Below the pieces are notes generated by a model. It did no database searches. It was not told the origin of the DNA and was given only the letters and a program-made list of their open reading frames with translations. DNA of 64,000 bases from Labia minor (taxonomy: Eukaryota > Arthropoda > Insecta > Dermaptera > Spongiphoridae), in assembly GCA_963082975.1 (NCBI GenBank), contig OY720348.1, forward strand, positions 15,062,078-15,126,077. Reading direction: 5' to 3'. The stretch's first letter is position 1. Every line of letters begins with the position of its first letter. The position numbers were made by a program, and so were the translations under genes. Below are positions 33,474-44,449 of this stretch, in pieces.

Positions 33474-33700
33474 AATTATTTTCCATTTAACATTCATTTA
33501 GACAGCCATCTTAAGATTGGTTCATGTATTTGGTCACCTATGATATATATATATATATATATTGATTTTAAAATAAATATTTTTGGCATATATTATTTTT
33601 TTTTTATTTAATTGGTATATATTTTTTTATTTTATTTTTAATTGATGCATGAACCAATCTTAAGATGGCTGTCTAAATTAATGTTAAATGGAAAATAATT
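33474..33700. repeat. Long foldback (inverted repeat)
   Basis: Arms 33474-33526 and 33648-33700 are reverse complements over about 53 bp with few mismatches; the core includes AGACAGCCATCTTAAGATTG. The ~121-bp spacer is AT-rich with a (TA)n run. A transcript would form a long hairpin. No outer target duplication was found; the structure fits a MITE or a small-RNA precursor. Confidence 0.7.
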
Positions 33701-34284
33701 TTAATAATAGTGATAGGTCATAACTTGCACTGCGCATATTCAATATAAAATTAACTTTTAATGTTCTGAAATTTTGAATAAAATTTTTAAAATAAAGTTA
33801 TTATGTACTTTTTGTGATCTTGACAAAAAAATTGTCCATACAGTAGATGGCGCGAACTTGAATGGGAGGGATATACTATTTGAATATACATTAAATCTAA
33901 TCTAAGAAAATTTGGTGCTACTGTAGCGTTTGCTCTACCAAAACAAAGTATTCTAACAATTCCATACCAAGTATGGAATGTACTTTCCTAATGGAAACCC
34001 ACCCCCCTTTGACTCGACCGAAAAAGTGTTGTCAGGATTCAAAGTCTGGACAGAGCTTAAGTAGTTCTATGTTTCAAGTATGGAATATACTTTCCTAAAT
34101 GAAAATGGCCCCCGCCTTGAAAAACAAAAAAAAAATACTTTTTTATGTAAACAATCAGTTTATATTAGATTTTTTTATATAATTAATCTCAAATTTTAAA
34201 TATTTTTTAAGGTACTGGTACAATGTGACTAATCCCTCAACGGATTGGAAAAAAAATACCAGTGCGTACCTTAGATTATATTAT
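33701..34284. other. No gene seen; local duplicated motif
   Basis: A TAGATGGCGCGAAC motif is at 33843. A CAAGTATGGAATGTACTTTC block at about 33967 recurs, diverged, at about 34077, suggesting a ~110-bp local duplication. Otherwise AT-rich. Confidence 0.4.
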
Positions 34285-34472
34285 ACAAACTAAAGACAAA
34301 AAAATGTGCTTTGCACAAAAGCAAAATTGGCAGTCGTGGGACTGGCCGACAGAAGTGAAAACTTCTGCGTAAGAAATTTTAAAACAGACGAAATTCGCGC
34401 TATTTCACGAGAAAGATGAATTTCATATGCAAGTATATATATATAACTTATATATTATTTTAAACAAATTTG

Positions 34473-34518
<46 letters not shown>

Positions 34519-34860
34519 ACTTTGTTTAAAATATTGCAATACGAACTGTTTTATAAATTGTTATCTCTAACATAAAATATATATTTATTATGTGAATTTC
34601 ATTTCGTATAATTTTGATTATATATGTATATATGAAATGAACTTTACATAATAAATATATATTTATATGTCAGAGATAACAATTTATAAAACAGTTCTAA
34701 TGACAATTCAAATTTCGCGCTCTGTTATAAAATAATTTTATAACTTGTTATCTCTAACATATAAATATATATTTATTATGTGAAGTTCATTTCGTATAAT
34801 TTTGATTATATATGGATATATGAAATGCTGCTAGTAATACATAAATATGTATTATTAGGT
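34285..34860 (+). repeat. Family C foldback repeat, copy 2
   Basis: It matches 11262-11770, with the long hairpin at 34543-34697 and an expanded (TA)n at about 34475-34516. After 34736 part of the hairpin arm is repeated a third time, so this copy has an internal partial duplication. Confidence 0.7.
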
Positions 34861-34904
34861 ATGTTTCTAAGCGCATGAATATTTTTTTTTTATTGGAAGA
34901 ATGA

Positions 34905-35110
34905 TAAATATATATAGTAATTTATAATTATAAAATATTATTAAAATATATATTTTTAATTTTATTTCGAAATTAAATAAGAAATTTTAAAATATTTTAA
35001 ATATAAAAAAAATATTAATACAATATCCTTTAAAAAAAGGCGGGAGTCAAATTTCAATATGAATGTCATTTGTGACGTCACCCATATATAAATTAATAAT
35101 AAATAATATT
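34905..35110 (+). repeat. Family D repeat, copy 2
   Basis: Nearly the same as 29936-30139, including the GGCGGGAGTCAAATTTCAAT block. Confidence 0.6.
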
Positions 35111-35689
35111 ACAACCACTTAATTTTCTCACAAAAATAAAAAAAAAACCAAAATTATTTGCAAATAATTGACAACAATTCGCAAATAACGAATAGTGAAT
35201 TTTGAGCATTTATTCGCAAATATCGGTTACGAATATATTCGAACCAGAAACCCAATTTGGGAATTTAAAAATTAGTTATTGAGATATAAAATTAGCATTA
35301 CAGAAATCAAATATGCTTTTTTCAAATATCCAAATAAATAATTTAAATTAACAGAAAACTCCACCTACTTTTATGTAATTTACATAAATAAAATAAACGA
35401 ATAATGTTCTTATTAATATTTAATATGTATGGATTAAAAATTTTCTTCAATGCCAATATTTGAAACGAGAGAAACACATACGAATTGTTCTTAGTGAGAA
35501 GGAAATTTATAAATAAATAAATAAATAATCATTTCTATTTCCAAAAAGATACTATTTAAAAAGATCACAAGAAATCCATAAATCATTGATTAACTAAGAA
35601 TAATTAATCCAACGCATTTTTAATCATCTAAGTTTATCAAACAACTGATTTACGAACATTTGGGTAAATTTATAAATGAAAAAAATGTG
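35111..35689. other. AT-rich, no gene seen
   Basis: No gene. ATTCGCAAAT-like words cluster at about 35160-35245. Confidence 0.4.
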
Positions 35690-35890
35690 GGATGTCTCCG
35701 GTCGGCTATCATGCAAATTCCAATTGGATAAATTAACACATATATATTTGGTCACATGCTGGCGCGTGATTGTTAGTCAACGTGCTAAAAAATTAATTCC
35801 AGTACTTTTAGCGATTCAACCAAGCTGAAATTCTATATATAGCAGTTTTATGCAATTTTTAAACATGTGAAAAACTATAAAAGATATACT
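35690..35890 (+). repeat. Family A fragment
   Basis: It has the GATGTCTCCGGTCGGCTATC start and the AAGCTGAAATTCTATATATA block, with the rest missing. Confidence 0.6.
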
Positions 35891-36640
35891 GAGAGGAGTA
35901 CGTGAATATATTTGATTTAATAGTGCTTATTGTGAATTTCTATATTGCTGTGAAATTTGTATTTATTTATCAAATATTAAATAATTTAACTTTGATATTT
36001 GATTTGTTACAATGTAATTTAAATTATTTATCAAACAATTTATAATAAATTACAATAAATAACAAATATCAATATGTGGTTTAATTTACAAAATTCCGTT
36101 ATAAATAAAAACAACCATCAAAGCTTTAATAATTTAAGATAAGATTAATTGCAAAATTTCCCTAAACATTTATAAAAATAAATATACATATGAAATTTGT
36201 TTTTTTAATATTAAAAAATATTTAATTTGAGATTAATTATATATAAAAAGATCAACTATCAAATAGATATTCAAACTTTTATTTTCTTAGATTAGATTAT
36301 AATTAAATATTATTTATATTATTTAATAATTATTAAATAATATAAATAAAAGGTTGAATCTATTTGAGCAAACCAAACACAAGGCCCGCCATCTCTTGAC
36401 CTAAAGCCAAGCGTGGTTTTTGGTTACGCCCTCTTAGAGAGAATCATTTCTATCTCGAAAATAATTATCATTTTGCAATTATTACCAATTAGAAAAAAAG
36501 TAATTTTAGTTATAAAAACAATTTATTTTTATTCAATAATGTTTAATCCCATTTAAAATAATATTGTAATATTTACCCACTGATAAAAAGTTTTATCTAA
36601 ATGCATGTTAAAGTAAATTTTTTATATAATTACCATTACT
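35891..36640. other. AT-rich, no gene seen
   Basis: No coding signal. A short less AT-rich patch at about 36370-36435 contains CCCGCCATCTCTTGACC. Confidence 0.45.
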
Positions 36641-36960
36641 TTAGATGAAAAAAACATTGAAATAATAATTACCTATATATATTGGATATTTTCTGTCTTC
36701 TTGTGAATAAAGATCCATTTTTAATTGATTTAAAATATTAATAATTATAAAATATAAAATATTATTATTATTAGAGTCAAGCACAAATGAGATCCTTACA
36801 AGTTTACAAGCCGAATGAACGCCCGGAACGCTATGCCCTGAGCGCCATCTAACAATATTAAGAGTAAAAACACTTTTCACTGTTAGATGGCGCTCAGGGC
36901 ATGCTAGAGGGCGGTAGTACAAATTGATTCAAAATTATAAAACATTTATAGGATTTATTA
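36641..36960 (-). repeat. Dispersed relative of the terminal satellite
   Basis: On the minus strand it carries the same start-codon block as the satellite monomers: AAAAATGGATCTTTATTC, a short frame MDLYSQEDRKYPIYI, then a GGTAATT donor-like site and the TTTTTTTCATCTAAAGTAAT block. Unlike the array copies, its frame runs cleanly from ATG to the donor. Upstream (36833-36902) is a perfect 22-bp inverted repeat around the AGATGGCGCT motif. Confidence 0.7.
36833..36902. repeat. Perfect 22-bp hairpin with AGATGGCGCT arms
   Basis: Arms 36833-36854 and 36881-36902 are exact reverse complements (ATGCCCTGAGCGCCATCTAA and partner) around a 26-nt loop. One arm-like motif, GCGCCATCTAACAAT, is also present in each satellite monomer. 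Confidence 0.75.
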
Positions 36961-37059
36961 ATGAGATAAGCGATTAATAATCAAAAAGATGAAATATTAA
37001 TATACTAAACTACCGATAATAAAAATGACATCGAATCCAACAATATAAAAAAAAATATT

Positions 37060-38143
37060 CATCCAATGCTATTTGGTAAATTTATTTTTATAAAAATGAA
37101 TGATTATAACAAACAAATATTAGGCATTAAAAAAATTAAAAAATTCAAAATTCGAATCGAATTTCATTCAGCCTCAGTGGCAAATAATTTTATCAAGGAC
37201 TCTTTACTCACTAAATATAATATATTGCCTATATACCACTGTTTCTAACCACCAAAATAGGTATTATAAAACAATTCCCAAGAGAATTAGATACTAACGA
37301 TTTTTTGTCACCTGATTTTTGTACATCACCATATAAAATTATCAAGGCTGAAAGAATGAATCGGAGAATGATCGGGTCAGAAAACGAATTTATTCCTACC
37401 GGCACGATTAAAATAACGTTTGCTAGTCAATCTCTCTTCCATCATACTTATGTATACACTCTGTAAAATGTGAAATTTTTCATTTCATCCCTAACCCTTT
37501 ATTTTGTAAAAACTGCCTCAGATTTAATCATTCCCAAAGATGTAAAGATAAAAAAGGGAGATGTCCAGCTTGTGGCGAAGCTAAAGATCATCTCATTACG
37601 GAATGTAAGATGAAAGATTCACCTAAGGGTGTCAACTGTAAAGATTCTCATTTTAGTGATGATCATAAAAAGTGTCCTGAATTTAATAAACAAAAAAAAA
37701 TAAAAGAATTAATGACCATGAGGTGTTACTCTTACAGGATGGCATCAGATGCTGTTACATATAAACCTTTTTTGGATGCAGCCTCATATATTCCAACTAA
37801 ACCAATTCTATTTGACGATATTAACTTTCCTCAAATTAACAAAAATCATTTTAGTTTAAACAAGTCTAAAAGACCTAAAGCAACCCTTATAAATAATGGT
37901 GAAAATCAAAGAAAACATTTTAAAATTATTCAATCTACACCTACTCCCCATTTCGTTCTACCTAAATCTCAATTTGATTCTCCTCTTCAACCTAACTATA
38001 ATAAGGACATTAAAAATAATAATACCAATAATGATATGGAAATCTCAGAGGAGAGCCTGTTTGAAAACAGTGGTTCCCAAAGAGAGAATTTAAGTTATAA
38101 TCCAATTATTAAAAAAAAATCTAAAGGATATATCAAATTCTGA
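37060..38143 (+). pseudogene. LINE ORF1 (zinc-knuckle RNA-binding protein)
   Basis: The readable part has three Cys/His clusters in series: LFCKNCLRFNHSQRC, CPACGEAKDHLITEC and NCKDSHFSDDHKKC, the last ending in CPEFNKQKKIKELM. This is the Jockey/I-type ORF1 arrangement, whose proteins coat LINE RNA. A conserved upstream RNA-binding region around 37066-37250 is in a different frame and interrupted near 37248-37500. The last 530 nt (37610-38143) are open. Decay is moderate. Confidence 0.7.
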
Positions 38144-38474
38144 TAATATATAGTTAAAAATCTAAAATATATAATTGAAATAGTGAATAAAAATAATAAA
38201 AATAATAGTAAAATCTTTTGATAAATTAATTTATTTCATTGAAATTGAAAAGATATAAAAGACATATTTTTATATTTTAATTTATTTTTATATTTATTTT
38301 TTATTTTATTTTATATATCTTTTATTAATCTGATTAAAAGAAAAAAAGAAAAAAAAAAAGATAAAAATCTTCCATTTAAATAGTTTATACTATAAATGAA
38401 TGATAATTTTAAGAATTAAGAAAATATACATATATTATTTAATATAGAATTTTTTTATTTTAACAAATATATTA
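38144..38474. other. LINE inter-ORF spacer
   Basis: AT-rich spacer between ORF1 and ORF2; no other feature was seen. Confidence 0.5.
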
Positions 38475-38620
38475 ATGGCGAGAAATGCTAATCAATTTGA
38501 TAATTTTCAAAGTATATCTATTAAACAATGGAACGCTAGATCACTACATGGCAAAAAAGAATTATTTGAATATGAAATCAATTCTAATACAACTGATATT
38601 ATATTAATCTCAGAGACTTG

Positions 38621-38628
38621 GTTTAGAC
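38621..38628 (+). repeat. Left target duplication of hAT MITE
   Basis: GTTTAGAC, repeated exactly at 38947-38954. Eight bp is the hAT standard. Confidence 0.9.
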
Positions 38629-38946
38629 CAGGGATGTCCAACTCGCGACCCGCGGGCCGCATTGCGGTCCACTCAAAGTTTTGATGCGGCCCACCAGGAA
38701 ATGCCAAGTTACCGAAAAAATCGACGTTTTTAAAGAATTCACAGTCCGGCAAGCGACCTATAACTTCGAGGCCATAAAAAAAAGGCTGCAACATTCAAAA
38801 ACAAAAAACAACCTCTAAACCCAAAAATCTCCATAAGTTTTGAGACATTCACTAGCTAGGCTTAACATATGCTGGTAATTTTGCAGCCCAGTTAAATATT
38901 TAAGTTTGCGATGTGGCCCATTAAATTAAAAGGTTGGACATCCCTG
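38629..38946. mobile_element. Non-autonomous hAT MITE
   Basis: It begins CAGGGATGTCCAACTCGCGA and ends with AGGTTGGACATCCCTG: 13-bp inverted ends (CAGGGATGTCCAA) with the hAT-style CAGGG start. Perfect 8-bp duplications flank it. The interior contains GCGGCCC-type blocks near both ends and no transposase. It interrupts the endonuclease of the host LINE within the ETWFRP motif. Confidence 0.9.
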
Positions 38947-40537
38947 GTTTAGACCAACCTTTACCTACAAATTTAAGAATTATAATATTATCAGAAGTGA
39001 CCGCTCTGACTCTAAAGGCGGTGTTTGTATTCTAATTAAAAAGTCTTACAAATTTAAAGAATTACATCTAAATAAAAATTCTCTGAACTTTGAAATATAT
39101 GTGGAGTACAGGTATCTATATCCAAGACACTCAAAATTTCTCTCCTATCCATTTATGTTCCTCCTGCAACAGTTATTGAATACAATAATTGGAAGAATAT
39201 GCTAAATCAAATAAATCATCCTATTATTATCGGAGGAGATTTCAATGCTCATTTCACTTCGTGGGGCTCGGACATCCAGGACCGTGCAGGCGATTAAATG
39301 ATCATATAAATGATGAAGGTTTAGTCATTCTAAACAATGGGAAAAAGAGCACAGTTCCAAGACTAGATCGCAACTCCTACCCAATTGATCTTACTATTAC
39401 CACCCCTGAAATTGCTCCTTTCATCCAATGGGACGTTTCAAATGAATCCCTAGGTTCGATACTAAAGAAATTAATTTTGAAAACTTTATGTCGTACAAAA
39501 TGTTAGATACAAAAACCAAAAGAATTTTAAAAGAAAAAAAAAGGACACATTGGAAAAAATTTTGCTCTTCGCTTAGTAAAGACACTCCAATAGAAACGAT
39601 TTGGAATAAAATAAAAATTTTAAAGAATGTGGCCTTTCCTAATCAGAAATCTAATTTGGATGATGAAACTATAGAAAATTTCTCTCAACTGATAGCTCCA
39701 CCATTTGTTCCGAATAAACTGTCTTTTTTTTCTAACCCTGTGGGAATGGATTCAAATTGGTTGACCAATCCATTTTCGCTTAAGGAATTCCAAATTGCAA
39801 TTCATTCTAAAAAGGATAATCGATCAAGTTAGTTACTCAATGATAAAACATCTACCGAAATCCGCTAAAATTCGCCTATTGAATTTATATAATAAGTTTT
39901 TCCATTTTAATTTGTTTCCTGAATCTTGGAATTCTCAATTGATAATTCCAATCCACAAACAAAATAAAGATCCCCAATTAGCAAGTTCTTATAGACCGAT
40001 AGCTCTATCGTCAATAATGGTTAAAATATTTGAAATTTTAATTAAAAATCGTTTAGAATGGTGGTGCGAATTAAATAATATTTTTGGTGAGGAACAGTAT
40101 GGATTCAGGACTAAAAGAAGCACTATATAATATTATCCAATGAAATATATAATACTTTTGCCAGCCAAGAATATCTCACAAGTATCTTCCTAGATATAAA
40201 ATCGGCTTATGATAATGTCCTATTAGAAACTCTCAATGTAAAATTAAAATCTATTAATATCTCTAGTCAAATGATTAATTGTATTATTAATTTAAATTAT
40301 TCTAGAACAATCTACATAAAATTTAACAATAAATTATTTGGTCCACGATTATTATATAAAGGAATCTTGTTTGAACCGGAGATTATTATTCCTAAATGGA
40401 TTACCAATACATTTAATAACAAATGCATAAATATTCAATTCAATTATCTAATAGACAGATATAAAAACCATACTATATTTTACACAGATGGTTCTAAAGA
40501 TAGTGAAAGTGTTGGTTGTGCATTCTACAGTGATAAA

Positions 40538-43501
40538 CTAAATATAAAAAATATTATATATAAAAAAGTTGCATTTATTTAATTTTAAATTAGTTTTTAA
40601 AATTTGATTTACATGTCTTTTTATAATATTACCATTCTCAATTTCTATTAAATAAGTGACTGGTCCTAATTTTTTTTTAACCAATCCTTTCTTCCAAAAT
40701 CCAATATTATTTCTATAACATTTAACCATTACTACTTCATTAGCTTTAAAATTTTTTTTACATTTCGGTTGATTATCATCACAATTAATTTTATTTTTGT
40801 TAAATTTTAATCTTTTTATATTTTTATCCGGATAAAGTCTATCTAATTTAGTAATTAAATTTCTATTTAGTTGAAGTTGAGCTGGAGTACTTCCAGTAGT
40901 ACAGTGTGGGGAGTTATTATACATTAATAAAAAATTGAATAATTCTTCATTCAAATTATTCCAATTACATTTTTTTAAAAAATTTTTAATAGTACGAACA
41001 GCATTTTCTGCCTGCCCATTTGTGGCTGGATAATAGGTTGGGGTTTTTATATGTTTAATCCCTAATTCATTAAAAAATTCTGTTATTTCCAAACTACAAA
41101 GAGATTTTCCATTATCAGAAATAATAGTACAGGGTAATCCCCATTGAGAAAAGTAATCTCTAAAAATAGAAATAGTAGCTTTGCTATTTATAGTGGACAT
41201 TTCCTTTGTAAAAAGCCACTTAGAATAAGCATCAATAATTACAATAAAAGTTTTTCCCTTAAAAGGCCCTAAATAATCAACATGAATACGATGAGTAGGT
41301 CCCTTGTCAGCAGGCCAGGGCCAACTATGAGTTTCAACTCTAGGTGGGTTATCTTTGACAATTAAGCAACTTTGACAAGACTTAGTTAAATTTTCAATAT
41401 CCTTATCAAGATTTGGCCACCAAAATAAAGATCTAGCCATCGCCTTCATTTTAACAATTCCTAAGTGTGTACAGTGTAATTCATTAAGAACTGTAGCTCT
41501 TAAATTAGTAGGAATAACAATCCTGTGGCCCCACATTAAACAATCATCCTCAACATATAATTCATCTTTTTTATAAAAATAAGAATGAAATTTTTGGTTA
41601 ACATTTTTTTTACTTAAAGGCCAATTACCTTTTCTAACTTTACAAATAACTTTCTTTAAAATTTCATCTTTATCCGTTTCTTCCTTTACATTCACATGAG
41701 TAATTAAATTAATACTATTATAAATTAAATTTAAAAATGATTTTTTAAATTCTTTCTCATTATTGTCTATTGTACCCTCGAGCGGCAATCTAGATAAACA
41801 ATCTGCAATTACATTATTTTCACCTTTACAATATTCAATATTATAATCAAATGCACTTAAAAAAATTGCATATCTTTGTAATCTATTAGCAACCATATTT
41901 GGAATATCTTTTTCAGGATGAAAAATATAAGTAAGAGGTTTATGGTCCGTTTTTAAAATAAAATGTCTACCAAATAAGAATTGATAAAATTGTTTAACAG
42001 TATATATAATTGCCAAGGCTTCCCTATCAATTTGCCCATACTTTCTTTCATGATCATTCAAGGTACGAGAACAAAAAGCAATTGGTCGTTCGATTCCATT
42101 TGGAAATTTATGAGCAATAACCCCCCCAATTCCATATGAGCTACTGTCTGAGGAAACAATAATTTCTAAATTTGGATCAAAATGCACTAGACAATCGGCA
42201 GATGTTATTATTTCTTTTATTTTATTAAAAGCATCTGAATGTTTAGACTTCCATTTAAATGGACAATTCTTTTTTAATAATTCATATAAGGGCCTGGCTA
42301 ACGAAGACAGTCTATAAATAAATTTTGCATAATAATTGAGGGCACCTAAGAATGATTTGAGTTCCGTAACATTTTGTGGGATGGGCGCTTCTATTAAAGC
42401 TTTAATCCTATTTTTAGGAATTTTTATTCCCTCCTCACTTATCTGATATCCTAAATATTCTATTGATTTTTTAAATAATAAACATTTTTCTCTAGAAAGA
42501 GTTAATCCTACCTCTTTAAGTTTAGTTAAAACTAAATGAAGACTTTTAAAATGCTGTTTTTCATCCCCTGCAATTAAAATATCATCAAAAAAACAAATAA
42601 CACCTGGAATATTTTGCAAAAGTATTTCCATTTCTCTAATAAATAATCCAGGGGCCGATGCAACTCCATAAGGAAGCCTTTTAAAAGTAAATAAACCCCT
42701 ATGTGTATTTATCGTGACCAATTTTCTTGATTCCTCGTCCAATTCTAATTGCTGATAAGCTTCAGACAAATCCAATTTACTAAAAATTTTACATTTACCC
42801 AAAGAAAATAATAAATCATTAATTCTAGGAACCGGGTGTCGATCTATTTGTAAATGTTTATTTAAAGAAACTTTATAATCTCCACATATTCTAATTTTTC
42901 CATTTGCTTTTATTACAGGAACGATTGGAGATGCCCATTCTGAGCTTTCAAATGCAACCAATTGGCCCTTACTAACAAGCCTATCCAATTCCTCAGAAAC
43001 CTTTTCTCTTAACGAAAAAGGAATGGGCCTAGCTCTATAAAATATAGGCTTACAATTTACATTTTTAAGATGCAATGACACTTGTTTTTTGTTAAAACAT
43101 CCCAACTTATCATTAAAGACTTCGGGATAATCGGAAATTATTTTATTGCATGACGTCTCATTAATATAAGAGATGCCATTTTTAAAACATGTATCTAAAT
43201 TAAGAATGGTTAACCAATCTCTACCCATTAAGGGTCCTGAACCTTTATTAATAATATATAAATCAGCAATTTCATTTTTATCTTTAAATTCTAGAGTTAT
43301 TTCAATAATTCCTTTCACTTGAATTGGTTCCCCTATATATGAACTAAATGAATGTATACAAGTTTTCATTTTTGAATTTTTTAAAAATTTAGAGTTTAAA
43401 TAAATGTGTTCAGGGATAGCAGAAATTGGAGAACCCGAGTCAATTTGAAATTTCATTACATTTCTATTTACATATACATTTAAATAAAATGGCTTGATCA
43501 A
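40538..43501 (-). CDS. gypsy-2 Pol polyprotein
   Basis: An unbroken 987-codon frame. Protease: FQIDSGSPISAIP (catalytic Asp near residue 21). Reverse transcriptase: LDLSEAYQQLELDEES, LPYGVASAPGLF and active site FFDDILIAG near residue 300. RNase H: SDSSSYGIGGVIAH through LKTDHKPLTYIF. Integrase: H-x-H-type HCTHLGIVKMKAMARS with CQSCLIVK, then core VDYLGPFKGKTFIVIIDAYS, IISDNGKSL and YYPATNGQAENAVRTIK with its catalytic Glu. All catalytic residues are visible, so this copy is young or was recently active. The first codon listed is TTG. The frame is open about 45 nt further upstream and overlaps gag, so pol is probably made by a -1 frameshift. Confidence 0.92.
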   Translation of the reverse strand: MIKPFYLNVYVNRNVMKFQIDSGSPISAIPEHIYLNSKFLKNSKMKTCIHSFSSYIGEPIQVKGIIEITLEFKDKNEIADLYIINKGSGPLMGRDWLTILNLDTCFKNGISYINETSCNKIISDYPEVFNDKLGCFNKKQVSLHLKNVNCKPIFYRARPIPFSLREKVSEELDRLVSKGQLVAFESSEWASPIVPVIKANGKIRICGDYKVSLNKHLQIDRHPVPRINDLLFSLGKCKIFSKLDLSEAYQQLELDEESRKLVTINTHRGLFTFKRLPYGVASAPGLFIREMEILLQNIPGVICFFDDILIAGDEKQHFKSLHLVLTKLKEVGLTLSREKCLLFKKSIEYLGYQISEEGIKIPKNRIKALIEAPIPQNVTELKSFLGALNYYAKFIYRLSSLARPLYELLKKNCPFKWKSKHSDAFNKIKEIITSADCLVHFDPNLEIIVSSDSSSYGIGGVIAHKFPNGIERPIAFCSRTLNDHERKYGQIDREALAIIYTVKQFYQFLFGRHFILKTDHKPLTYIFHPEKDIPNMVANRLQRYAIFLSAFDYNIEYCKGENNVIADCLSRLPLEGTIDNNEKEFKKSFLNLIYNSINLITHVNVKEETDKDEILKKVICKVRKGNWPLSKKNVNQKFHSYFYKKDELYVEDDCLMWGHRIVIPTNLRATVLNELHCTHLGIVKMKAMARSLFWWPNLDKDIENLTKSCQSCLIVKDNPPRVETHSWPWPADKGPTHRIHVDYLGPFKGKTFIVIIDAYSKWLFTKEMSTINSKATISIFRDYFSQWGLPCTIISDNGKSLCSLEITEFFNELGIKHIKTPTYYPATNGQAENAVRTIKNFLKKCNWNNLNEELFNFLLMYNNSPHCTTGSTPAQLQLNRNLITKLDRLYPDKNIKRLKFNKNKINCDDNQPKCKKNFKANEVVMVKCYRNNIGFWKKGLVKKKLGPVTYLIEIENGNIIKRHVNQILKTNLKLNKCNFFIYNIFYI

Positions 43502-43521
43502 ATTTATTTTGAATGAAGAAT

Positions 43522-44355
43522 TTATAGAATTAACAATACTTTTCTATCACTATCAATTTTATCCACTGAAACCGATGGCACGTTAGTTTTATATTTACCT
43601 ACTGTTTTGTTTTTATTTGAACACACTCTTGCTATATGGCCTTCCTTTTGACAAATATGACATTGAAAAGTTTTAAATTTACACTTTGTAAAACAATGGT
43701 TTGTTCCCCCACAATGAAAACACTTTGGAACTTTATTATAATTTGCATTCACTTCAAATGAATCTTGTGATTTTATTTTAGTTTTTTTAATTTTATTTAA
43801 AACACTAATGGAAGAACAAGAAGTAGATAAAGAAGCTTCCTTACTTAAAGCGATTTGATAAATGTCTTGTAATGATCTTGAAGGCTCTTCTTCGCAAATA
43901 CGGTCCAAAATTGGTCCGGAAGTCAACCCAACAATAAAACGGTCCTTAATAAAATCATCTAATAAATTACCAAACTGACAAGAAGACGCGGCATTTTTCA
44001 CTCTTAAAAACCAATTATTTATAGTTTCATTTTCATTTTTATTCAAAGAGTGGAATTCTACTCTTTTTCTAAATGCAGAAATCTTTTGAATAAAATGGAG
44101 ATCCAGAATCTTAATTAATTCATCAAATGTCTTCAAAGTCGGACTCACTGGGTCGCAGAGATCACGAAGAATTTTTAAACATTTTTCTCCAATAGAGGTT
44201 AGAAAAACAGGTACTTTTCTACCGTCTTCGATGGCGTTTGCCAAAAAATACATCTGAACTCTATCTTTATAAATTTTCCAATCATCAGATGGGTCAAGCT
44301 CGGGTAGAAAACCAATACCTCCGAATATATTTATTCGTTTATCAGAATCGTCCAT
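43522..44355 (-). CDS. gypsy-2 Gag
   Basis: A 277-codon frame from ATG at 44355. The N-terminal part carries a W-KIYKDRVQMYFLAN motif and a FLTSIGEKCLKILRDL block, then the capsid-type FIKDRFIVGLTSGPILDRIC segment. The C terminus has two zinc knuckles: CFHCGGTNHCFTKC and CHICQKEGHIARVC. Length and order are normal for animal Ty3/gypsy Gag of the K02A2.6-like group. It ends at 43522, overlapping the pol frame by a few codons. Confidence 0.9.
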   Translation of the reverse strand: MDDSDKRINIFGGIGFLPELDPSDDWKIYKDRVQMYFLANAIEDGRKVPVFLTSIGEKCLKILRDLCDPVSPTLKTFDELIKILDLHFIQKISAFRKRVEFHSLNKNENETINNWFLRVKNAASSCQFGNLLDDFIKDRFIVGLTSGPILDRICEEEPSRSLQDIYQIALSKEASLSTSCSSISVLNKIKKTKIKSQDSFEVNANYNKVPKCFHCGGTNHCFTKCKFKTFQCHICQKEGHIARVCSNKNKTVGKYKTNVPSVSVDKIDSDRKVLLIL

Positions 44356-44449
44356 TTTCTTCTTTTCAATGGTTTCAATTTAATAGAACTAGCCGCTTAA
44401 CAGGTAGTAAATATTATGAATATTTTTTTCAATTTACCTCGTCGCCAAT

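Larger units (their letters stand above)
38475..40537 (+). pseudogene. LINE ORF2: endonuclease and partial reverse transcriptase
   Basis: The order is an apurinic-type endonuclease starting IKQWNARSLHGKKELFEYE and IILISETWF, interrupted by a hAT MITE at 38629-38946 and resuming with SKGGVCILIKKSYKF. A frame-shifted GGDFNAH-type block, NPIDLT-like block and linker follow. The early reverse transcriptase comes next (SYRPIALSSIMVKIFE, then EEQYGFRTKRST and FLDIKSAYDNV). The catalytic YADD-type core is deleted: the frame jumps from LLYKG at about 40360 to the tether before RNase H. RNase H begins with FYTDGSKDSESVGCAFYS at about 40475 and is cut by the gypsy-2 insertion. Inactive. Confidence 0.8.

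Noticed and set aside
35160-35245. Cluster of ATTCGCAAAT words as an octamer-type enhancer
   Set aside because: Three or so near-copies in AT-rich sequence are too few to support a regulatory call.
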